From Triglochin maritima (taxonomy: Eukaryota; Streptophyta; Magnoliopsida; Alismatales; Juncaginaceae), in NCBI GenBank assembly GCA_963682175.1, contig OY821771.1:15499001-15563000 (forward strand): a DNA stretch of 64,000 bases. Direction: 5' to 3'. A program made the position numbers and the translations under genes. The notes below the pieces were generated by a model that searched no databases, had not been told where the DNA came from, and was given only the letters and a program-made list of their open reading frames with translations. Positions 45,232 through 58,100 of this stretch are shown here, piece by piece (position 1 is the stretch's first letter; the number at the start of each line of letters is the position of its first letter).

Positions 45232-46306
45232 TTCGTGTTATAGTGAAGGTGTGTGGTTGTATTGTTGTTTAATTGTTGTATTGGTTGTGGTTGTTGTAAT
45301 TCTCAATATTATGTTTTTGGCTACCTAGTTCATCAAACAATTGGATGTCTTTTCCTTAAGATTATTGGAGGCCCTATTTATGAGGAAGACTAAGCATAGT
45401 GTCGAAACATATTTATTCATTAAGCTTCTTTCCTTGAAAACGTAGACATGGCTAAAATATCTTTGTTCGACTGCATTTCTTGGTTTAAACAACTCATGAA
45501 TATCTACAAACCAGTTATTGAAGTTCAAAAGTTCAACACTAGAATGCTTAGTGTCTTGAGTTAGGCTGTGAGAGGCATATAGCCATAAGAACAAACAATC
45601 CTAGATATGAGCACCATAGTCATACAAGCACAATCAACCCTAGATCATTACATTCACATCATTTAAAACTAAGACACACTCACATTCAATCAATACATTC
45701 ACTTAATACATTAATCTCAATTAAACCCAAGCCACATTCACCAAATGTTAAAGTTTACACATCCAGAAATACAAATCAGAAGTTTACACATCCATGAAGG
45801 CATTCAGTCAATTGTAAAGTTTACACATCCAGAAGGAGTCATATGATACATCCACTAAAATGAAAACACAACCAAATGTTAAAACCCATTCTAAAACAAA
45901 TCTTGGAATAGGTCAGATTCTATTGAGTGGTTGGCACTTGGTTCATCAACAACAACAATAGATGCAGCATCATCAGGTGTGGCAATAGTAGATGCAGCAC
46001 CAACAGATTCAACATCACCAGATGATGCAGCAGTAGAATGCATTGGGTTCCTTCTTCTACTGGACCTGTCAACATAATTAGGTAGGGTAATATACAATTC
46101 AATTCACTTAATAGTTAGAAGTAAGTTTACAAAATTACCTGAATTAATGCCTTTGGGGTTGTTGCTGGCTTCCAATAGTCTCCTTGCACCTTCTAGCTTG
46201 GTGACCCAACAACCCACACCTTGTACACTTCTTTCTTTTTCTACTGGTGCCTTGATCCATGGTGGACTTGTATCTCAACTTCTTGGGTATGTGAGACTTA
46301 GCCCGG

Positions 46307-47252
46307 TGTTGTATTAGTATGTATTTAGTTCATTTATGGTATGCGTTTAGTCCCATGCCGGGGGATTGTCCCGGGTTACCTTTTTTCATGGCTATAATTA
46401 GAACTCTTTCTCCTCCTTTGTAAGATATCTCCTCTCTTGGTGACCGTCCTCTCTACTAGGAGTAAAGCCTTGGAGCAAAACTCTGGTGGAGAGAGGCTAC
46501 TTGTAATGTGAGTGAGTAATAAAAGATGTTTTGTTAGTTTCTTCATATTGTCTCTTTTCAATTCTTGCATGCTTAGTTAACTTTGTTTGTTTTTATCTTC
46601 ATAGAATTAATTAGCATGTCTTCTTTCCTTAATATGCATGTTAGTCTAATAATGTGTGAGTAGTTCCATCCTTTTGGGGACGGAGTTGATGTTTATACAT
46701 GTCATGTAGAATGGAATGAATGCGATATGTTGTTTTATGTGAGAAATGTGAGTATGCTTGTTTGAATTAAAGAGAATACTTAACTTGATGGTTTCTGCCA
46801 TAATCTTTAGGTACATTCCATGCTCGTTTAGGTTCTTAATAACAAACTTGTTCATGCTAATATTAATCACGTAGGTTAGTGCTGTGGATGATAGGTCTTG
46901 CCATGAGTTACTTCTTATGCATAGCAACACTACCTACACTTGTGCTCTATTGAATGCATTCACCACCACTTATGTCATGTGTACACACACTCCACCCCTT
47001 AGGGGTTTTCCATTCCTGATTTCAAGCTTGCTTCTATTAGTCACTTAGTTTAGTTTTATTTTGTCTCGTGCTTTCATCTTCGTTGTTTGTTTCGTGCTAG
47101 TTTAGCGTAGTTTAGTTTAGTGTAATCAATTCCTTCTTCCCTTTTTTCCACTTGCCTTCGAACAAACCAGAGTCAACACATCTCCTCGTGGACATGACAT
47201 GTACTTACCGCGTCTTCACCGACGTCGTGCACTTGCGGTATATAAACGATCA
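46307..47252 (+). mobile_element. LTR (about 946 bp) inserted in mudrA
   Basis: Starts TGTTGTATTAG and ends with the shared U5 motif (GTGCACTTGCGGTATATAAA...GATCA). Related to the LTR at 1-773. Flanks CCCGG and ATCTA do not match, and mudrA codons are missing at the junction, so a deletion accompanied or followed the insertion. It may be a solo LTR whose one flank was lost. Confidence 0.75.
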
Positions 47253-48265
47253 ATCTACCACATAATTTTCAAAACCTGCAACTGCATGTTTTTGTAGCTA
47301 AGTCAACAACAAATCTCCTACTTCTCTCTGTAACCTTTGCCCTCCCTCAGTTGATCTTGTGACAGTCAAGTGGCCTAAACCTCTAGATATTGCTGAGATC
47401 CATTTACTGGCTTTAGGGACTAAGTTGTATGTGTGATCTCTAGTAAATTCTTGTCTTTTATACATTGTGTGCATACGCTTCTGCCTTAGGTTGTCCACCA
47501 ATGTAACAATAGGCATGTGTCTAATTTCTCTAATATAGTTGTTGAAACTCACTGCAATTGTTGGTGATGTAGTCACATTTGGATTCCATACATACTTCTA
47601 CTCCAACTTTGTCACTGCCATCCACTCTTACCAACCAATCATGTGCTCCAACATTTATGTTTTTGATACTCTCCATCTTCCTGTTGAACTCTGTTGTTGT
47701 GTAGGCACTAACAACCTCCCACATCAGATTTAGCAGCATAATGTTCTTGTACTTCTTTTGGAAATTTTTGTACAAATATCTTGCACAGATCCTGTGCTCA
47801 CATTCCCGAAACACTTCAAACACTCCTTCCTTTAGGCCCTTGCACCTATCACTAATTATCACCAATCCAGGTGTATCTCCACTGCCTTTTCCAGATTCTT
47901 TAGGAACCAAGTCCAACTATGGCCTAATTCTATATCCACAATTGCAAAGGCAAGTAGGAATAACTTATGATTCCTATCCACAGAAATAGCTGACAGTAGG
48001 GTCCCCTTATATTTCCCATTTAGGTGACATCCATCTATGCCAATCACTGGCCTGCACCCTCTAAGAAATGCCTCACTGTAAGCACTAAAGCAAACAACCA
48101 ACCTAAGAAAGGTGTCATCCTTAGGGCTGACCACAAAATTTATAACACTCTCAGGATTAGTTCTATCCATTTCTGCCAACATGGAGGACATCAACTCATA
48201 TTGTTCCTCTTCACATCCATATAACTTCTTCACGTCCAACTCCTTGCCTCTCCATACCTTTATAT

Positions 48266-49758
48266 TGTTGGCTTTTTGGCCTTAATCTATATTAATTTTG
48301 ATGATTAATTAAACTAATCTTAATCAATTAACCTAATCAATCAAAGTGAGCAAACACGATTACATGCATTGGTTGATCAAGACAATCAAGGAAATGAGCA
48401 TTGGGACAAAGACATCAAGACTCAAGACTTGTAATCAAAGCTTTGGATCAAGACATGTAACTTTATATTTGTTGAGTCCATAAGGTTTTATGTAAACTTG
48501 AGCACTAAGATTTTGTCCCGTCATTTATCGGTAAACCGAACCTATTCGGTCAACTGAATCCTGCCTAGTTCGGTCCACCGAACACCTGTCGGATACCCGA
48601 ATACTTCCCACCAGTAAAACTTAGGTATTCTCTGGAATTGCCCCAACGGAAAACCGAACTACATTCGGTCGACGGAATAGCCATGGACCGGTTTCGGACT
48701 TAGCTCCAACGGTCGCTTTTGAATTAAGTCCCTAGAGCCCAATTAACTTATCCCAGTTCGGACAACCGAATGTCTATCGGTCAACTGATTCCTTATTGGC
48801 TTTAGGATCCCAACGGTTATTTTACACGTGACACTTGACCGTTAACGATAAACCAACTTCTCACTCAATGTCAGCGCAAAACCCATGCTACTTCGGTCTA
48901 CCGAAGTATACACGGTCAACCGAACTTGACATGATCAGAGCCCAATCAATTCTACTGTCCATCTTGGAACGGTGAACCGAATGGACTTCGGTTAACCGAA
49001 CTTAATTAGGGCTAAATAGATAAAAGTTACTGGAGGTTGGTGAACGGTGATCCGATACATAATCGGTCAACCGAGTTCTTCATTCAGACCAATTCGTCGG
49101 ACTACCGTTTGAACAACGGTCGACCGAATATGCCACGATTTCTGTCTGAGCTTAAGTCACATCTTGCATTCCTATTGGTCAATTTCCCCACCAACTCCCA
49201 AACGGCTAGTTGAGCTTGAAGGCTTATAAATATGACATTATTTGGTTGTTTTGGACATCTTGAACACTTCCTATCTATACAATACTCAAAGCCAAATCTT
49301 CTCTATCTTCAAGCTCTCAATCCACAACACTCAAGCCTAAACTTCACCACTTGCATATCCAATTCCATATCAATATCCAAGTGTGCTCAAGTATAGAGTG
49401 TTAGTTAGATTGTGATTCCAATTCCTTATTCAAGAATCACCAAGTTGTAAAGCTTCGAGGAAGCTCCCTCTCGGGTTGTGAGAGGAGACACGAGAGAGGC
49501 GAGGTTGTTCGCGAGGCTCCGTGTTGTAAACGACGTTGGTCTCAGCCCGCAACGGAGATCGGTTAGTGAAACCGTAAGCGAGGCTCAGGGGATCGAGCGA
49601 GGCTTACGAGGAGGACTAGGATCTGGGTGTGGGTGTCGAACCTCTCTAAACTCCGGTATCAACGAATTTGTGGTTTGCAATTGTATCTTCCTTAATCCTT
49701 CGATTATTATTTTTAATTCCGCATTTATCTATCGATTAGAGGGTCATAGATCCTAACA
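48266..49758. mobile_element. Solo LTR (about 1493 bp) inserted in mudrA, rich in TTCGGTCNACCGAA
   Basis: Starts TGTTGGC, ends CCTAACA. Flanks are TATAT (48261-48265) and CATAT (49759-49763), a 5-bp duplication with one change. Choosing this right end, and not 49760, is supported by coding: only then does mudrA continue in frame (KVPY to KVWRGKELDVKK). 48535-49130 holds about a dozen degenerate palindromes of the type TTCGGTCNACCGAA. A GAGGAGGACTAGG...GAACCTC region lies near its end. No internal part remains. Confidence 0.82.
48535..49130. promoter_or_regulatory. Array of TTCGGTCNACCGAA-like palindromes
   Basis: Examples: ATTCGGTCAACTGAAT (48558), TTCGGTCCACCGAA (48580), TTCGGTCTACCGAAG (48894), CGGTCAACCGAAC (48915), TTCGGTTAACCGAA (48989), CGGTCGACCGAAT (49118). 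The same core (GGTCGACC) is clustered in the unrelated Tekay-like LTR at 34177-34660. Confidence 0.75.
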
Positions 49759-51644
49759 CATATATGGTACCTTAAGGTTCAAAGTCCTCTTTAGTTGGTC
49801 ACTTATATGCTTTACAGACAATTTGTCATCTTGTGCTAGTAATTCTAGGCATTGGTAAGCCACCCAATGCTTAGTCGTCATTTTAGACCCTCTACTGTTC
49901 ACAGAAGAACACGTATGTGGAAGTCTAAGCGTCTTTATTTCAAAAACAGACCCATCACTCAATCGAAGCATGTATCTCTACATGTAGGGTCCTTACACTT
50001 AGCAGTCACTTGGTATGCCGGACTCTCCAAGTAAACTATTTATGATTCTATTAAAATGCAGTGAGTGATGAGGGTCATTCTAAATGCATGCACACTGGGG
50101 AACTTCTTACTAACAGTTAACTCAGGATTCTTCATGTCAACCTTTAGTGCAGCAGACCCATCATTAAATTGCATGAAATCCTCAATTTCAGGATTGAGAG
50201 CCTCATATTCCCCAACCTCACTACTCTCAGACTATTCTATCTCTGAATTAGACAACATAAAATTTGGATCCCTCTCATCAGATTCATCAGTCACATCCAT
50301 GTCTTCCATTTTTGTTTTCCTTGGGTTAGAGGGGGTTGTGGGACTAGCCTCTTGTCCAAAGTTCAATTCATTTAGGGAGACTATGTTTGGGGACTCATTA
50401 CTTACACCCACACTGCCACCAGTTGTAGGTTGTGGGTCATTATCATCTGCAACTGAAGTAGGACTTTCATGGATAGTTTGGCTTATGTGGGGTTGATATT
50501 CTGTGGCAGGATTTACATCAGGAGAGGGTTAACAGTACTACTGGGTTGTAGGTTGTTCTCTAATGTGGCATACACATTCAACTCCCATTTCGGATTACTA
50601 TAGATAACAACTTCCTTTAGGTCTTCAGAAGTGGTTATATCTCTATAATCTTTTCTCACATTACTAGGAATCATGTATCTTAATTTCACACAATCAATTT
50701 CACTCCAATGTGTGGCACCAAAAACCCAGGACTTAAGCAACTCCAAACTCAACTCTTCAACGACTACCATTGAGGCTACCACTGTAAACCCAACAACTTT
50801 GTCATTACCCTTCCTCTTAAACCACCTACCCCCACAAAGCAATTTCAACTTAAGCTACCACTGAGATCATTAGTTCTACAACAACAAAAAAACAAAAAGA
50901 AGATACCACGTGAGTTATTGAATTGAAATGCAATAAAACTAGCTGAAGGATAATTCAATAACATGTTCAAGTAGACTTAAAGAGTACAAAATATATTAAC
51001 ATGTTCGAATAGATAAAGCAAGATAGTTTGTATTTGTGTAAATATGATGATTTCACGGTACACGAATCAAAATTTTCTATCTATCTTGAAAAAAGGTATA
51101 TCATTGTCAAGAGTTCAAGTCTATCTCTTCCATTAGTAGGTAGGAACAAGAATATAGGCAATAGGACCCAGAAGCATACAAACACAAGAATTTGAGCAAT
51201 ATGAGTTCAAATCGAACTAATCCTATCTAAAAAAACAAAGTGAAGACAAGGAACTTACTGACGTTGTTTGCCAATCAATCCACTTGTGGTGTGCACCATT
51301 GCGAGTGAATCCAACTCAGCTGGGCTCCTAATTGGGGTCTTCCTACGAAGGCGATTGAGACGACTACTAGTGGTTCGGAGAATGGAAAACCGATTACGAG
51401 GATGAATGTGGGAGAAATTCGGATTTAGGGTTCCATCTGGGGAGACACTGGAGGGCTAATTCGGGGATTTAGGATTGGGGAAAAGGAATTTGAGGGGTTT
51501 AGGGTTTCTGTGATCGAGATTTTTGTGTTTTAGTTGGGGATTATCGAGTCGGGATTTGCAGTCTCAAATTTAGGTGTGTGGAGTTTGGTAATTGGGTCGG
51601 TGTCGGGTTTGGGAATTGGGTTAATTGGATGCATTTTGGATGGA

Positions 51645-51753
51645 ACATTTAAGGACGTCTCGTTTTATCAGAGGGACAAAAGTGTTAAAAGGGGTCTTAA
51701 GAAGGTCTTACGGAGTGGATCTCATTGACGGGTAAGACATACACCAGTAAATA
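51645..51753 (-). repeat. Right terminal inverted repeat of the MULE
   Basis: Inverted match to the left TIR: GGTCTTACGGAGTGG, GACGGGTAAGACATACACC, GGACGTCTCG. Confidence 0.75.
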
Positions 51754-51759
51754 TGCACC

Positions 51760-52180
51760 TGCATCGCATCCCGCATATGTCGGATACGATGTCTCACCAT
51801 ATCGCATCCGCATCCTGCATTTCTGAACCTTGACCTTACTACATTTCTTTCGGTCAGCCTACCTCAATGATGAGAAAAAAAATTACCACTAGAGAGGGGT
51901 AAGAAGAAGGAATTACTACAAAAGCATCACTATTTGGAGCGTCTTCACAACTTTCGATCTAGTAAAATTCAAAGAACCCCAACAACAATATCCAAAAGCT
52001 ACATTTTTTTACGGTGTGAATATACATGAATAATTGAACACCAAAATAAATATACCAACCCAACTGCTAAATGATAGCTACTACCAGTTATCTTCTGCGA
52101 ATTGATAAGATGAGACCATTTGCATTAGTAAGAAAATTTTCATGATGTGAATGAACTATAATCAAGAACTACTATATGAT
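51760..52180. other. No gene; 3' flank of the synthetase gene
   Basis: 51760-51830 is rich in GCATCC/CGCATCC words similar to 44030-44110 on the other side of the MULE. The rest includes the 3' UTR of the gene ending at 52181. No clear poly(A) signal was assigned. Confidence 0.4.
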
Positions 52181-55100
52181 CTAGAGGTTTGATCGAACTT
52201 TCTGGATGAGCTCTCTCCTCAGGATCTTTCCGGCGGCCGATTTTGGAACGATGTCAACAAACGTGACCCTGCGTAATCTTTTGTAGGGTGCAACCTGCAT
52301 GTATTAAAGATGGAACCTATGTAAATCATGCCATCACCAATCACTGATATTTTCTATAGGTTATATCTCTGATGTGGTTTGACTTTGATGTAATATTCTG
52401 GAAAAATGGCTACTCGTCTAACATAGAAAGGAAAATTGAAATGAGCAGGTGGTAGTACTACCACCTGCAAAACTCAGTGGACCGAAAAGCAAAAGCTAAG
52501 ACGCAGTTCATTTCATATGATGTTTAGTTCTTCAAAAATAACTCCAGTCTAATTGTAAAGTATTGCTCTCTCAAAATGCAGCTAAGTATTATTTTACCAA
52601 TGTATCTCCATACTTTAAGACATTATTTTTCTACGTGTTGATTCATTGCAACAGTACTTTTTGGCATTTGCCAGTTCTAATCTATTGAGAAGCCCACTTT
52701 GAGAACTTATTTTCTCAAACTATAAATGTACAAAAGGTTGGCATGTTTGGAAGATTCGAGTGTTGCTTTGCAATACATGACAGACCATCAACCATCAGGA
52801 GAAGGCATGATAACTTTGCTACATTTGGAGTTCTGAATTCTTCAGTAGTACAAGTGCTTAGCTTTATATGCAAGCGCAAGTATTTTAGCAGTTCGTTAAT
52901 TTGGGAAAAGGTACCTGTGCGGCAATAAATCCTTGTACATCCTCTGCCATCAGCGAGCTCTTTGGTGATCGAACAATGAAAGCAATGGGAACCTCACCAG
53001 CTTCTTCATCAGGAAATCTATTAACAAAAAAAATCAAACCAAAATTTCAACTAGAACTCTCATAAAAAAGGCATCTCAAATTTAAATTCTCAAAGTCCTT
53101 GAGCTGGGAGGAACTCACGGAATAACAACAGCATCTAATATTTCAGGATGAGAAAGTAGCAACCCTTCCAGTTCTGCTGGCGCTACCTAAACAAGTCACA
53201 CAAAATTTTCAAATTATTTAGATAATGGAAATAGAAACCGTGTACAGTTTTCTCTTACATTTAAATGAAAATTTTGTTGGACATCAAACATGACAATATA
53301 AGACATTTCTTATAAAATAAATCTGGTGCATAAAATTACTATGAATTACACCTGATCCGAGAAAGTTAAGGTGATAAAAAAAATCCTTAAAATTTTGTTC
53401 AAACGTCATGTTCTGAAGGAGCCATCTGCAGAGAATAATTTTGAGGTGCCCAAACCACTCGCCCCAAGCAGAATCTAAATATCTATGCTGCCGTGCCAAT
53501 TTGTAAATTCATACTACTTTCAATCTCTCAAAGGATAAAGATTGCATTCAACTTTGGTTTGACTAAAATCATAGAGAAGTGATGATTCTAACTTGAAATC
53601 CTTTACACTTAATAAGCTCCTTTATTCGATCAACCACATACAGACGCCCTTCATCATCAAAATAACCCAAATCTCCTGTATGCAACCAGCCTTCCCTAAC
53701 TGTGAAGCTGGTGGCTTCGGGGTTGTTCAAATAGCCTAAAAGGAAAATGAAAATTGATAATTAACACATCAGAAATGTGAACATTGACAAATTGAAAAGA
53801 AAATGGTTAGAAACTTAAAAGGCAAGATGAGAGATGCATTGATAAATCGATTCCTTTCGTAGGTGTCTGGGCTTGGCAAAAACCAAATAAAACTGGTAAA
53901 GTGCAGGCTAAAATTGCATTTCAACATCCTTCACTGAAAATCCGTAAGACAAAAATGACTGTGTTCGGTGAAGTTCGTGAAAATACAATACAGTCGACGT
54001 ATTTCAGAGAAGTGAGTGACAAAGATGGCAGAAATCATAACTTTTAAATTTTCCAATGGAATGATATAAATCCAAGAGGAAGCAATCGGGCAATATATTT
54101 TAGTTGATATAGAAAATTCACTGAAGTTATGGCACTTGATTATAACTACAATCAAAGTAAATCTCTCAAGAAAAAAAAGCAAGAATATCAATCATTCCCT
54201 TATCTTAGCTTTAGATTTAGAAACAAAAAATGCATATAAATATGTATATTGGAACTTAACATATCTACTAGTATTTTCATAACATATCAACATGTAGATT
54301 AACCTACCTTTCATTATGTTTGGCCCTCGAAAGCATAGTTCTCCCAATTGGTTTGGTGGAATAGGTTGATGGGACTCCACATCAGTGACTTTTCCTTCGA
54401 CTCCTGAAACAAGTTGACCAGAGGAGCCATGTTTGACAGGTCCGGCCAATGGATTTTCTAGTGAAATAATTCCACAAGACTCAGTCAGACCATATCCCTG
54501 CAGAATACAATTTTTTAGTAGCATCTTACGGACAAAGGAGTGTGACCTGAACAAGCTGCAAAATCCTTCATGAAATCAAGAAAAAACATGGAATTGATGT
54601 AAGCAACCTGAACAACATGAACATGGGGATATAAGCGAGAAACTTCCTCCTGTGTATCCTTGCTCAGTGGTGCCGCACCAGAACCAAAAAATTTAATTGA
54701 AGACAGGTCGAAGCGTGTAATCTTCCCTTGTTTTGCTAATGCAATCATGACAGGCGGAACCATGAACAGGTAGCTCACTTTGTACCTCTCGATCGAACTC
54801 AACATCAATTCCATATCAAACTTCTCCATCACCACCACCGTATTCCCCCGGCATAGTTGTGCGAAAGTGATAATGCAAAGACCAAAAATGTGGAACATAG
54901 GAAGAAAACACAGAAAGATGTTAGGAGGGTCGCCTATGACATTCTGCTCCTCCATCACAGCTAATCCAGCACTGACGAAATTCCTGTGGGTTAGTACCAC
55001 ACCTTTGTTAACACCAGTGGTGCCAGAGGAATAGAGAAGAGCTGCCACACTGTCAGGATCAATTTTCTCTAGACTGCACCAAATCATCGATTTTTGTCAA

Positions 55101-58100
55101 TTAATTTCTACCTTTTGATGTGCTGAAAACACTATGGGGTGAATGTCTCAAGGTATTCCAGTTCCAACATCAAAACTCTTATAGTCTTGTTCAAAATTTG
55201 TAAGAAAATAAAAGATATGAAAACCAATTCTTCAAAACTTATAAAACGAAAGTGCTTCCCCATTCCAGCAAGAAACTTTAAAATCAAATCCTTGAAATTT
55301 TGAAATTATATTACTATGAAATCACGTACACTAGCATTGTTTTAGTCAAGGTTTTCAGAACCGAACCGGACGTCGAACCGGCAACGTCAAAGGTTCAAAG
55401 AATCAGAGGTTCGACCGGGGTCTGACCGGAATCGAACCGGTGACGTCAGCATGACGTCATAAATATATATTATAGATATAATAATCATATTTAATTATTT
55501 ATTAAGCAAAAAAATATTCAAAATATTCAAATCATATTATAAATATTCAAATCATATTATAAATATTCAAAAAAACAAAAAAACAGATTTTTTTTCCTGA
55601 ACAGGTGGTTGAACCGCCGGTTCAGCCCGGTTCAATGCAAAAACGGGTTTGGGAGGTGAATCGGACCAGACAGACTCCGGTTCACGGTTCAACCGGTTGA
55701 ACCGGCCGGTCCGGTTTTAAGAACAGTGGTTTTAGTAGGGAGTTGCCTATCTTGTTCAGGCTATGGAGTTCCTGATTTCAAATACCAGACCTGGATCACC
55801 AATTAACAAAACTTTGTGATGATCATCATCAAGATTACTACAAAGTCCGCTACTTCAGCATCAAAAACATGAAAAACATCACTTCTGAAAAATATGTATA
55901 AAATCTTAAAAACATAATTAAAACGTTTAACCTTCCTGATACCCTTCTTTTATGCACTACGGTAATTAGAAATAGGGAGTCATCATCAAATAAGGGTCTT
56001 ACTATGGGATGAGAATAATATTTATTTTTATTTGATTTGAGAAATTACGGTTGGTAATGTTGGCAACTTGATGAAATTACATAAGGAAAAGAGAGGGATT
56101 CGAACTCTCGGTAAGCAAAAGCATACATAATAGTTCCAATGCTGCGCCTTAAACAGCTAGGTCATCTTTCTAATGTAATGTTATTGTTGACGAGAAATCG
56201 AAACACCCATTCTTCGTTAATAGATAAACAAGCAAAGAAACAAGAAAAATCATTCAAATTGCTAAAAAAGTAAACACGATTATGAAGTTATTATAGAAAA
56301 CATGCAATCTTCAGGATATTCCAAAAACAATTTGAAGAATCAAAGGGTTTACGAAAACACTGAAAAATCTAACAAACCAAAACTGAATCTTAAGAAACCA
56401 GTCAAAAAAATTGCCAAATTTAAAATAAAAAACAGTACCCCGAATGTAAAACAATACGCCATTCCTCATAAATCCCCATAAAAATCTCAAACCAATTGCC
56501 AAAGAACACACAGGAAAGGAGGACGGGAAACACCCAATTTTGAAGGAAGCACCATCTAAATCTCTAAAATGCCTTAAAAACTCATAAAAAACATACAATT
56601 TCACAATGGCCCAAAATCACCAACTTCTTGGGAAATTAAAGGGAAAAATCACTCAACCCAAAATCCTCCATTCTGAAAAGTAAAAAGAACACACGTATGG
56701 GTATGGGATATCGGAAAGTCACAACACCCAATTTTTCAAAATAAACACACAAAAACAAACAAAAAGCAGAAGCAGGTCAACCCAAGTCGTCACACACTCT
56801 TAGGGCATCTTTACCCATGATATTTTTAATGTCAACCTAATCAAATCAATACATTTTCTTTTCGCCACATCAGCATGAAAATTTTCTTATCTCTATTTCA
56901 ATTATTCATCTCTCAAGTCTCAACCAAAACTCACACATAAATGTCAAACTATTCATATCAACACTCTTTCACTTCCACCTAATTTATTTTCCCTCATTTT
57001 TAATTTTTCACAATTCCTATTAATTACATCACATAATTTATTTATCATAAATTATTATAATTAAATGTGAATAATTAAACTAAATGATGTGGAGGTCATT
57101 GGCCCCTTTATTATTATTTTTGATTTTTTTAAAATCATTTTAAATATGTTTATTAATTTATTTATTTTTAATTTTTTTTAAAATATGTTTTTTATTTTTT
57201 TTAAAATTTTAAATTTTTTTTTTTGTTTTATCGACGATCGGCTTCCGAATAATCTTCAAGATAAGATTGTTGAAAAATAAGTTGGGGGTAGTGGGTGCCC
57301 TTAACCAAATCATTTCAATAGTCAATACTAATCAATATAAAAAATAAACTAACTGAAAAAAAAATGTTTATAAAAAAAATAAACTAAAATGGTCTCCACC
57401 CTTTCCCACAAAGCCGGCGGCCCACCGCCGGTCGTGTATCCAGGCGAAACAACGCCTGGTCACGCTCCCCCGTTGAACATGGCCTTAGGATCGATTGAGT
57501 TGCTTTAGTCCCACGTCAGGTAATATAAGGTACCATAGGTTCTCCCTCTACAAGTAGATTTGGGATGAGCTCTCCTCACAGTCAGTCCCCTTTCTAGTTT
57601 GAAGTTAAGGAGATGAACTGGGAGTAGTGACATTTGAAGATTTGCGGAGGGGGACGTGTAAGTCTCGGAGAGGAGATATAGTGGTCAAGTGTGGGGTAGA
57701 TTTGTTTTTTCTTAAGATACAAGTCCATAGACTATCTCCTGCTAAGCTTAACAACCAAAAAAAAAAACGAAAGCCCTCACCTTTCCAGCACTTCCCCAAT
57801 CTCCTCCACCCCAACACTCTCCACAAGCCTCCCCACCTCCCCCATGACGACCACTCTCCTCCCAAACCCCTTAACCACCCCCCTCAACCCCTCCACCGTC
57901 ACCACCAACTCCGCCCCGCAGTCCTCCACCTGCTTCCCCACCTCCCTCCTCGTATATGCCGGATTCGCCGTCGTCGCCACCGCCCCGGCCGCAACAATCG
58001 CGAGGAAAAGCGCGACGTAATCGGGGGAGTTGGGGGCGAGGATGAGAACGACGGGGGAGGGGGAGGAGGACGGGAGGAGGCGGCGGAGGGCTGCGGCGAG

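Larger units (their letters stand above)
45891..50848 (-). pseudogene. mudrA: mudrA-type MULE transposase, interrupted by two LTRs
   Basis: Minus strand. 50848-50513: N-terminal domain (MKLLCGGRWF...DCVKLRYMIP...WELNVYA). 50500-50065: acidic linker, then FMQFNDGSAALKV...PSVHAFRMTL. 49971-49760: DNA-binding FEIKTLRLPHTCSSVNSRGS then HWVAYQCLELLAQDD. Solo LTR 49758-48266. 48260-47859: LDVKKLYGCEEEQYELMSSM and the DDE core GIDGCHLNGKYKGTLLSAIS. 47916-47298: ISDRCKGLKEGV...HRICARYLYKNF (second Asp region) and FNNYIREIR. About 47275: start of a SWIM finger (CSCRF, with TGA for Trp). LTR 47252-46307. 46305-46144: C-terminal zinc knuckle CTRCGLLGHQARRC. A last exon (about 46069-45891) ends in an acidic tail. 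Stops, frameshifts and a deletion of roughly 80 codons between SWIM and knuckle make it dead. Confidence 0.88.
44354..51753. mobile_element. Mutator-like element (MULE) with TIRs, mudrA and a second ORF
   Basis: The left terminal inverted repeat (about 44354-44485) and right one (about 51645-51753) match in inverted orientation through the blocks CCACTCCGTAAGACC, GAGACGTCC and TAAATGTT. Between them lie a decayed mudrA on the minus strand (50848-45891) and, convergent to it, a GRF-zinc-finger ORF (44582-45231). Two LTRs have inserted into mudrA (46307-47252 and 48266-49758). Exact outer ends and the 9-bp duplication could not be fixed because the outermost bases have diverged. Confidence 0.85.

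Noticed and set aside
51760..51830. 9-bp MULE target duplication linked to GCATCC-rich flanks at 44030-44110
   Set aside because: The flanks share words such as CCCGCATATGT but not at a position consistent with the inverted-repeat ends; left undetermined.
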